From contig CM042090.1 in the NCBI GenBank assembly GCA_023512835.1, forward strand, positions 55,911,865 through 55,975,864: a stretch of 64,000 nt of DNA, written 5' to 3'. Of this stretch, positions 60,301 to 64,000 are shown in pieces. Made by a program: the position numbers and the translations under genes. The first letter of the stretch is position 1, and each line of letters starts with the position of its first letter. The notes below the pieces were generated by a model. The model was not told the origin of the DNA and searched no databases. It saw only the letters and a list, made by a program, of their open reading frames with translations. The DNA is from Taxillus chinensis (lineage: Eukaryota > Streptophyta > Magnoliopsida > Santalales > Loranthaceae).

Positions 60301-60902
60301 TTTGTATGAGTTTTGGTTACCACAAGCTTCTTCCTTATATTTTCTGAACAACTCCATCGTATTGTTTTCTAATCCTATGATTAGTTTGTCATTTTCTTAA
60401 GCCTTCATATCTGATAACATACCTTATTGTTGCATCCAACTTCAATATTCACAGCATTTATATTTTTCCCATGAAGGAGAAAGGAGAGAACAAAAGAAAA
60501 GGAAATGCTAATAAAAAGTGACTTTAATTTATTCTTTTTTGTCTCTTATGTTGAGCATGTAGGTCCGAGCTCGGGCTTTGTTGTGCATAAACCATGGTGG
60601 CTACAAGCTTCACCCTTACCCATTGGCGCATTTGTCTAGACTATTGATGATGAGTGTACACATGTTTTCAATTGTTCTTTTCTTTATTAAAAAATATGTG
60701 CCAAATTTATTTTGAATTCTATTTGTTGATGTGCCTATTTCAGGAACAAGATGTAGAATACTTCTGCATTTCGTGTGGTCTTGAAACCTCCATTGATGAT
60801 GCTGGTAATAAGGTTTTACCCAACAAGCAAGCAAGTTTTTGTCAGCCCACAGGACCATTAAAAAATATTCCACTTTTGAGTTTGGAATATGCAGAGTGGT
60901 AA
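27074..60902 (+). CDS. SAC3C: SAC3/GANP-domain protein, SAC3 family protein C-like, eight exons over 33.8 kb
   Basis: Eight exons (27074-27326, 27413-27513, 45489-45710, 46898-47119, 47221-47306, 47398-47494, 60563-60655, 60744-60902) join in phase to 1,233 bp = 410 aa plus TAA. Every junction is GT-AG and no stop interrupts the frame. Residues 1-75 are Ser/Asn-rich and probably disordered. The SAC3/GANP domain starts at VGTCPFMCP (76-84) and continues with [58 protein letters not shown] and NYRRFL to [20 protein letters not shown]3 proteins are scaffolds of the TREX-2 complex, linking mRNA export to the nuclear pore. The compact length fits plant SAC3C rather than the much longer SAC3A/B (family knowledge); the role of SAC3C is less settled. 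Introns 2 (17,975 bp) and 6 (13,068 bp) are filled with transposons. Start chosen: first in-frame ATG, context GCGATGG. Confidence 0.9.
27413..27513 (+). CDS. SAC3C: SAC3C exon 2 (residues 85-118)
   Basis: The acceptor GAATAG|AC completes the split Asp codon. The exon encodes [19 protein letters not shown] and then [15 protein letters not shown], the most conserved start of the SAC3 domain. Donor AAAAAG|GTTCGC at 27513/27514 opens the 17,975-bp intron 2. Confidence 0.9.
27625..29453 (-). mobile_element. Copia-R: 5'-truncated Ty1/copia element in intron 2
   Basis: On the minus strand the 3' LTR is 27863-27625 (239 bp, TGTTAATGTGAC...CTGACATCAACA), with a purine tract beside it (27878-27864). 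RNase H ([18 protein letters not shown] near 28130-28080), the RT C-terminal half ([14 protein letters not shown] near 28550) and RT N-terminal motifs ([14 protein letters not shown] near 29340) follow. The frame is broken many times. At about 29346 the RT joins directly to an integrase C-terminal piece ([11 protein letters not shown]), so several hundred bases are missing. LINE-A adjoins at about 29453. Confidence 0.78.
29454..33549 (+). mobile_element. LINE-A: L1-type non-LTR retrotransposon (decayed)
   Basis: An ORF1-like tail ([20 protein letters not shown], near 29540-29610) is followed by ORF2. The endonuclease has QEIKLEA near 29940, GDFNVV near 30272 and GVFTWSNN near 30394. RT has [15 protein letters not shown] near 31200, [12 protein letters not shown] near 31470, [13 protein letters not shown] near 31590 and LLFADDT near 31905. 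A later domain has [20 protein letters not shown] near 32333, and the zf-RVT region has [19 protein letters not shown] near 33090. Many stops and frameshifts are present. The 3' end has AATAAA and an A run at 33540-33548. Confidence 0.85.
33550..34111. other. AT-rich intron sequence, possible old LTR remnant
   Basis: No coding pattern. The stretch near 33640-33750 (TATAAATATG, a T-rich run, CAAAATACAAC) resembles an eroded copia LTR, but no partner or duplication is visible. Confidence 0.3.
34127..35031 (+). mobile_element. LINE-B: 5'-truncated L1-type element
   Basis: Starts within the RT C-terminal region ([17 protein letters not shown]) and contains a zf-RVT domain ([33 protein letters not shown]) with one stop after FGLP. 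A C-terminal segment follows ([20 protein letters not shown]). The end has AATAAAG and a short A run. It is flanked by a ~15-bp duplication with one mismatch (AAAACCCAATTTTGT at 34112-34126 and AAAACCCAAATTTGT at 35035-35049), typical of target-primed integration. Confidence 0.85.
35050..35619. other. AT-rich intron sequence
   Basis: Mostly A and T with ATTATTAT-like runs. No gene, terminal repeat or transposon end recognised. Confidence 0.5.
36262..36721 (+). mobile_element. LINE-D: 3' end of a LINE inserted antisense in LINE-C
   Basis: Encodes the end of an RNase H-like domain ([20 protein letters not shown]) followed by a 3' UTR and an A run at 36714-36723. The 15-bp flanks AACCATCTACCCACA (36247-36261) and AACCATCTCCCCACA (36722-36736) differ at one base and mark the target duplication. 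Confidence 0.83.
37974..38374. mobile_element. AT-rich MITE-like insert in the Copia-E left LTR
   Basis: Absent from the Copia-E right LTR at the matching place (near 40460). The ends GGTTGTCTGGTAC and, reversed, GGATATGTTTAGTAC form an imperfect inverted repeat. The target duplication may be TTA but is not certain. Confidence 0.5.
40561..44980 (+). mobile_element. Copia-F: Ty1/copia element with short LTRs, inserted in Copia-E
   Basis: LTRs are 40561-40700 and 44841-44980 (140 bp, TATTGGAAAACC...TTCACA), flanked by the perfect duplication GAAAT (40556-40560 and 44981-44985). The primer site is TGATATTAGAGCC (40701-40713, one base off). Protease: [13 protein letters not shown] near 41762. 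The integrase core is deleted, and the frame jumps to the integrase end (CAACAAAG region near 41967, then [24 protein letters not shown]). A TRIM sits at 42324-42887. [22 protein letters not shown] near 43444, [13 protein letters not shown] near 43630 and [11 protein letters not shown] near 43885. RNase H ends near 44790. Stops and frameshifts make it defective. Confidence 0.9.
42324..42887 (-). mobile_element. TRIM (terminal-repeat retrotransposon in miniature), 564 bp
   Basis: Two direct LTRs, 42324-42496 (173 bp) and 42712-42887 (176 bp), flank a 215-bp non-coding core. The minus-strand primer site TGGTATCAGAGCC (42709-42697) lies two bases from the right LTR. A minus-strand purine tract (AAAGGGGGAGAT) abuts the left LTR. 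The flanks TTGCT (42319-42323) and CTGCT (42888-42892) are a 5-bp duplication with one mismatch. It splits Copia-F inside the integrase C-terminal coding sequence. No 5S-like segment was seen, so it is not obviously Cassandra. Confidence 0.9.
45120..45488. other. 3' end of intron 2
   Basis: No gene or clear element. An A run near 45123-45134 and the following ~200 bp may be an old LINE scrap. The polypyrimidine region CTGTTTTCCTATTTCTC and acceptor TTACCAG lead into exon 3. Confidence 0.4.
45489..45710 (+). CDS. SAC3C: SAC3C exon 3 (residues 119-192)
   Basis: The acceptor TTACCAG|TTT restores the family sequence LAVKK-FCRAMS across the junction. The exon has [20 protein letters not shown] and [19 protein letters not shown], hallmark SAC3 helices. 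Donor AAAATG|GTATAG at 45710/45711. Confidence 0.92.
45860..45940 (+). repeat. (AAT)n/(ATC)n microsatellite in intron 3
   Basis: Interrupted AAT units followed by ATC units. The rest of intron 3 (45711-46897) is AT-rich, with no element recognised apart from the C run at 46524-46544. Confidence 0.95.
46524..46544 (+). repeat. Homopolymer C21 in intron 3
   Basis: A run of 21 cytosines is unusual in this AT-rich intron and may be of uncertain length in the assembly. Confidence 0.9.
46898..47119 (+). CDS. SAC3C: SAC3C exon 4 (residues 193-266)
   Basis: Acceptor CATGCAG|GTT. Encodes [13 protein letters not shown] and [19 protein letters not shown], then [20 protein letters not shown]. Donor CCAATG|GTTGAT at 47119/47120. 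Intron 4 is 101 bp. Confidence 0.9.
47221..47306 (+). CDS. SAC3C: SAC3C exon 5 (residues 267-295)
   Basis: Acceptor TATCCACAG|ATG. Encodes [20 protein letters not shown] and MCFARSVLR, ending in phase 2 at TTGAG|GTAACT. Intron 5 is 91 bp. Confidence 0.9.
47398..47494 (+). CDS. SAC3C: SAC3C exon 6 (residues 295-327)
   Basis: Acceptor TATGTCAG|A completes the split Arg. Encodes [20 protein letters not shown] and [12 protein letters not shown]. Donor AATGAG|GTTTCT at 47494/47495 opens the 13,068-bp intron 6. Confidence 0.9.
47495..48258. other. Start of intron 6, unannotated
   Basis: No coding region. A ~35-bp direct repeat around GGCTCAAATTCTCTCCC and ATATGCTAGTCTC occurs near 47803 and 47988. 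Confidence 0.4.
48259..48735. mobile_element. hAT-type MITE
   Basis: The ends TAGGGGTATAAAATGAAC and, reversed, TAGGGGTGTAAAATAGAC form terminal inverted repeats of the (C/T)AGGGGTG type common in plant hAT MITEs. The 8-bp flanks TCCCTGCC and CTCCTGTC differ only by transitions. The interior has GGTCCG-type words and no ORF. Confidence 0.62.
48837..49372 (+). repeat. Degenerate minisatellite
   Basis: Many diverged copies of a unit around CCATGAGGTTTCTTGCGTCA alternate with CTAACTCCATAATGTTTCTT. No single clean period, so it is old or assembled from mixed units. Confidence 0.75.
49373..49862. other. Intron 6 sequence without a recognised element
   Basis: Low-complexity and AT-rich. No gene, terminal repeat or motif array recognised before the hAT target duplication. 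Confidence 0.4.
49871..55697 (-). mobile_element. hAT DNA transposon, 5827 bp
   Basis: Terminal inverted repeats CATGGTTCGAAGTCGCGG and (reversed) CACGGTTCGAAGTATCGG are flanked by a perfect 8-bp duplication ACCCTAGC (49863-49870 and 55698-55705), the hAT signature. The minus strand encodes a BED finger, a DUF659/hAT transposase core, a hAT dimerisation domain and a long Gly/Tyr/His-rich tail. The 54100-55140 region is AT-rich and 55150-55420 is GC-rich, probably promoter and 5' UTR. The perfect duplication suggests fairly recent insertion in intron 6. Confidence 0.92.
50522..54075 (-). pseudogene. hAT transposase (BED, DUF659, dimerisation), nearly intact but frameshifted
   Basis: Starts at ATG 54075 ([16 protein letters not shown]). 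The BED finger has [12 protein letters not shown], but its second Cys is Tyr (CNYYYKVV). The core has [39 protein letters not shown] and [13 protein letters not shown]. Further exons lie near 52370-52420, 52131-52260 and 51966-52038. The dimerisation domain ([20 protein letters not shown]) starts near 51790. The tail has poly-Gly, [19 protein letters not shown] and [13 protein letters not shown]. Breaks: single-base indels in T7/A7 runs at about 53425 and 52418, indels near 52235 and 51480, and TGA at 51562-51564 and 50945-50947, each probably a former CGA. hAT transposases cut and paste DNA in the nucleus; this copy likely makes no full enzyme. Confidence 0.85.
55706..55890. other. Spacer between hAT and Copia-H
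   Basis: Short AT-rich stretch; nothing recognised. Confidence 0.5.
55891..59945 (-). mobile_element. Copia-H: 5'-truncated Ty1/copia element carrying X2
   Basis: On the minus strand the 3' LTR is 56024-55891 (TGTTGGAACATT...CTTTCCACA, 134 bp). RNase H remains lie near 56320-56050. The RT end has [20 protein letters not shown] near 56780-56720. X2 replaces the middle. The integrase start follows ([29 protein letters not shown] near 58410-58290), then the pre-integrase zinc region ([18 protein letters not shown] near 58550). Protease has [13 protein letters not shown] near 58950, where the usual Gly of DSGA is Ser. A zinc-knuckle region and gag follow ([20 protein letters not shown] near 59650). 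No 5' LTR was found near 59945. It is the same family as Copia-F and Copia-G by protein pattern. Confidence 0.83.
56799..58239 (+). mobile_element. Solo LTR of family X (X2, 1441 bp) at a deletion point in Copia-H
   Basis: Starts TGATATTTCC, ends GGGAACAACA and aligns with X1 over its length, except for a ~115-bp gap near 57035. The flanks GTGAC and ATAGA do not match. The copia coding sequence before it stops inside integrase and resumes late in RT. Confidence 0.75.
59946..60562. other. 3' end of intron 6
   Basis: No gene or element recognised. The T-rich stretch TTTATTCTTTTTTGTCTC and acceptor GCATGTAG precede exon 7. Confidence 0.5.
60563..60655 (+). CDS. SAC3C: SAC3C exon 7 (residues 328-358)
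   Basis: Acceptor GCATGTAG|GTC. Encodes [20 protein letters not shown] and [11 protein letters not shown]. The donor AGT|GTACAC is weak at positions +3 to +5, but it is the in-phase GT that keeps the family spacing to exon 8. Intron 7 is 88 bp. Confidence 0.85.
60744..60902 (+). CDS. SAC3C: SAC3C exon 8 (residues 359-410, stop)
   Basis: Acceptor CTATTTCAG|GAA. Encodes [20 protein letters not shown] and ends SLEYAEW with TAA at 60900-60902. The ISCGLET segment is typical of the SAC3C C-terminus as I know the family. Confidence 0.88.
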   Translation, partial: EQDVEYFCISCGLETSIDDAGNKVLPNKQASFCQPTGPLKNIPLLSLEYAEW

Positions 60903-61611
60903 CTTAAAAACATGTCATCTTCTTCTTTCTTTACTTCCCTCCCTCCATAGATGGTGCTATTGAACAGTTTGGGCAGATTAAATGGAAGAGTTTGATTCTT
61001 TGGAATCAAACACTTGCAACATGTTTACAGATGCTTTCCTCCTTGAAATGGTGTTAACCCTTAGAACTAACTTAGACATTCTTTTGGGCCTTGTGCTTAC
61101 ATTACTTTAGTGTAGCACGCATTAGCGGCTCTTTGAATTTGCAATATCATAGCAGTGTCACATAGGAAAAGGAGATGCAATGGTACTTAGTTTGGAATGT
61201 CATATTTATTCATTACATTGGCAAGTTTGGAATCTATGACCTCTTATTCCTTATATATTCTGTTGCCCCGTGATAGCACTTTTTTGGCTTACATGTATTG
61301 TCATCACCTTCAGGCCCCAAGGTAAATTTCTAGTCATTTCCTGACTATTGTAATATGATGATTACAAATACAATCATAGTTTGTAAGAAGTTTAGCTAAA
61401 GTTCTTTGAGCTTATATGATGTTTGAAGTTCAATGCAGGTGAGTTGTACTTGTAACACTCACATGCATGACTGACTGTAATTCATATTCATTTTAGTGTT
61501 GGAAGTAGTTGATACTTTGGGAGTTCACTAGTTGGTAGTATAAAATTAAATCATTGAATCACTTCATTAAGTTATGAATCCCCTCAAAAACAAGCACTTT
61601 ATTAAACATTA
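60903..61611 (+). other. SAC3C 3' flank and probable 3' UTR
   Basis: No coding region. A perfect 9-bp inverted repeat (GTTTGATTC, TTTG loop, GAATCAAAC) lies at 60990-61011, about 88 bases after the stop, and may fold in the 3' UTR. I could not fix a poly-A site. Confidence 0.4.
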
Positions 61612-62342
61612 GGGCATGTTTGGTATTTCAAAATGAAATGAATTAGAATGAAACATCCTCCCTCCCATTTTGGTTCTTGCTTGACTACATTAAATAGATG
61701 AGAATAGTTGATTCTTATGGGAATCACATTCCCGTTAGAACCCTATTTTTCATTACCCTTAGAAGCCCATCTTTTAGCATTCTTATTTCATTGGAATTAA
61801 AATATTCACTTTGTCCTTAAAAAAAACACATGCATCTTATTTGTCATTGCCGACTTCCTGCTGATCTAGCTGCCTCATTGCCATCATCATTTTTACATGT
61901 CATCTTTGTAGTCTTTACAGCCATCGCCCCCACATATTCATATCCTCGCAATAGATTTAATCGATGTCATCTTTTTGTCACCATCATCCTATAGCGCTAC
62001 CACATATCTTGCTATTGCCACAGCCATCCTCGATTTTAGTTGTTATCTCCACCCAATCCACCATTGTTAAAGATCTTGCTTGCCATGCCTTTGTCCCCAA
62101 TTACCAGTTATCACCTTTATCCTCAGTTGCTAGAATCATAGTTATTGCCCTATATCTATATATATAGGTTTTATTTTATATATTGTATATTTTATTTTAT
62201 TTCAATGAGTATTTTAGTAACTATATAAAAATTATTTAATTGATTCCTTTTGTACCAAATGATATAGACAGGATAATAATGTTAAAACTTCACTCTCATT
62301 CAAATTTCGTTTCTTTCATGATTTTATTCCCTTCAATTTCAT
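61612..62342. other. Intergenic stretch, possible MITE
   Basis: TTAGGGCATGTTTGGTATTT at about 61610, with ATGAAATGAATTAGAATGAA, resembles the end of common plant MITEs. A convincing right end was not found. The middle (61850-62160) is T/C-rich with no real gene. Confidence 0.35.
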
Positions 62343-64000
62343 TTGTGTATTAGATGTTTTTAACAAGGTAAATATTCATTTGATAATACATAATTCTCAT
62401 GACCCTTACATATATCATCTCATACACCAAATGTGGTAACACTTTAATGTGTACGTTACAACACTTTACCTCAAGTTGGAGCATATATGTCAGATAGTCC
62501 CAATTTGTTACAAAGTTGACATACACGATTACCCCCTAAAGACTTAGTAAAAATATCAGCAAGTTGATGTTCGATTTGAATGTGTGTGAGTTCAATCTCA
62601 TTATTTTGCACCTTTTCTCGTGCAAAATGACAATCAACTTCAATATGCTTTGTCCTTTCATGGAACACCGAATTGGAAGCGATATGGATAGCAAACTGAC
62701 TATCACAATGCAACACTGAGGTGCGTGAAGAAGGTAAGCTAATTTCGGATAACAACATTGTCAACCATGTTAGTTCACGTGCTACATGTGTCATTGCTCT
62801 GTACTCAGCCTTTACACTAGATCTTGACATCACATGTTGTTTCTTACTTTTCCATGCTACAAGATTTCCACCAAGAAATACACAATAACCAATAATGGAT
62901 CTTCTATCAATCGGATATCCTGCCTAGTCAGCATCAGAATCACCATGAATATCGAAATTATCTTGTTTGGTAAACAGAAGACCTCGTCCTAGTGCTCCCT
63001 TCAAGTACTTGACGATTCACAATGCTATAGTCCAGTGGGTAGTGCGAGGAGCACTCATAAACTGGCTTATAGTGTTTACAGCAAAGGCAATATTCGGTTT
63101 GATAACTGTCAAATAGTTTAACTTACCAACTAATCTCCGATATTGAGCAGGGTTATGTACAAATCACCATGCTCGAAATCTAGCTGGACATTTGGATCCA
63201 TAGGAGAAGTAACAGGTTTGACGCTTAAGTACCCAACCTCATCGAGTATATCCAGCACAAACTTTTGTTGTGACAAAGAAATAGCGGAACCAGAGTAAGC
63301 CACTTTTATCCACAAGAAATAGTGCAAACGACCGAGATCCTTGGTGTAAAAGTCAGTCATGAGAAAATGCTTCAAACGTTGAATGCCTTCTTTGTTACTA
63401 CCCGTAACAATAATATCATCAACCTGAGTGTAGCCCTTAGCCACCAAGCGAGTCTTCAATTGTTCAAGGGAACCATCAGGATGAACTTTCACAGTAAAAA
63501 CCCAACGGCACCCATCAACATGTTTATCAACGGGTAATCGGGTGAGATCCCATGTGGCATTAGTACGAAGAGCCTGCATCTCATCATGCATGGCTTGGCG
63601 CCACCCAGGATGAGCAAGAGCTTTAGCAACACTGCGAGGCACAACTAGAGATGAAACAGAGGAAACAAAAGCATAGAAACAAGGAGATAACTTGGAGGTA
63701 GAGACAAAGTGAGACATTACTAGTATAAGAAACAAAACGGCCAAGAGGACGACTAACACAAGAATGAGTACCTTTACGTTGAGTAATAGGAAGGTCATGG
63801 GCCATAGTCGGCTCGGAAGATGAGACGTTGATTGATGTGGGGGGAATTTCAGGAGCTCGATTCCGGCGATGATATGTTTGTCCAGTGAAGTGGTCACTGG
63901 GTGGGAGACACGGATCAAGCGGAGCCGACTTAGGAGAGGAGTCCATTAGAGGAACAGGGGACAGAATAACCGGAGGAGCAGGTTGACTGTGAGAAAGTAG
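62343..64000 (-). mobile_element. Copia-G: Ty1/copia element running off the right edge
   Basis: On the minus strand an LTR-like end (TGTTGTAACGTACAC..., about 62463 down to ~62343, outer limit uncertain) is followed by RNase H (SSVKAEYRAMTHVARELTWL, HCDSQFAIHIASNSVFHERT near 62820-62650) and further RNase H sequence. RT follows (63918-63130) with [20 protein letters not shown] and GCRWVFTVKVHPDGSLEQLK. In RT, KGYTQV joins directly to DDIIVTGSN, so the catalytic middle is missing although the frame is open. The upstream part has a linker and integrase end near 63960. Same family as Copia-F and Copia-H. Confidence 0.8.

Noticed and set aside
27074..60902. SAC3 pieces as scattered pseudogene fragments
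   Set aside because: All eight exons are in order, on one strand, in phase, with GT-AG borders and no stop; pseudogene fragments would not keep this.

Overview
The window is nuclear DNA of a flowering plant with a large, repeat-rich genome. The evidence is chromovirus-type Ty3/gypsy elements with tRNA-iMet primer sites, Ty1/copia elements, L1-type LINEs, a TRIM, a hAT element with a BED/DUF659-type transposase, and one host gene with GT-AG introns. Nothing prokaryotic is present. The AT-rich exons fit a eudicot, but the species cannot be named from the sequence.

Left part (1-24166): this is a nest of LTR elements. A long terminal repeat of an unrecognised family (here family Y, copy Y1) is the outermost layer. 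It contains a second Y copy (Y0) that was split by a Ty3/gypsy element (Gypsy-1, up to 8619). It also contains a solo LTR of another unrecognised family (X1, 9104-22091) that was split by Gypsy-2 (10377-21872). Gypsy-2 in turn holds an inverted solo LTR related to Gypsy-1 (14151-15944). A third Y copy (Y2, 22204-23577) sits in Y1 with a perfect 5-bp target-site duplication (TSD). Y1 itself interrupts a minus-strand gypsy remnant (24167-24810). The gag and pol genes of Gypsy-1 and Gypsy-2 are broken by stops and frameshifts.

Middle and right (27074-60902): one apparently intact host gene covers more than half of the window. Eight exons join in phase to 1,233 bp, encoding a 410-aa SAC3/GANP-domain protein that best fits plant SAC3 family protein C. 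Intron 2 (about 18.0 kb) holds a minus-strand copia remnant, two plus-strand LINEs, and a minus-strand LINE. That last LINE was invaded by another LINE and by a copia element (Copia-E); Copia-E contains Copia-F, which contains a TRIM. Intron 6 (about 13.1 kb) holds a hAT-type MITE, a degenerate minisatellite, a 5.8-kb hAT element with a perfect 8-bp TSD, and a copia element whose middle is replaced by an X-family solo LTR. The other five introns are 86-1187 bp.

Far right (60903-64000): 3' flanking sequence, then a minus-strand copia element running off the edge. The host gene probably serves mRNA export or a related nuclear-pore function. Everything else is mobile DNA at different stages of decay. 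The most unusual signals are a possible intron conserved inside the LTRs of three chromovirus copies, together with a shared promoter layout (paired ACGT palindromes, TATA box, telo-box), and the extreme intron growth of the SAC3 gene.
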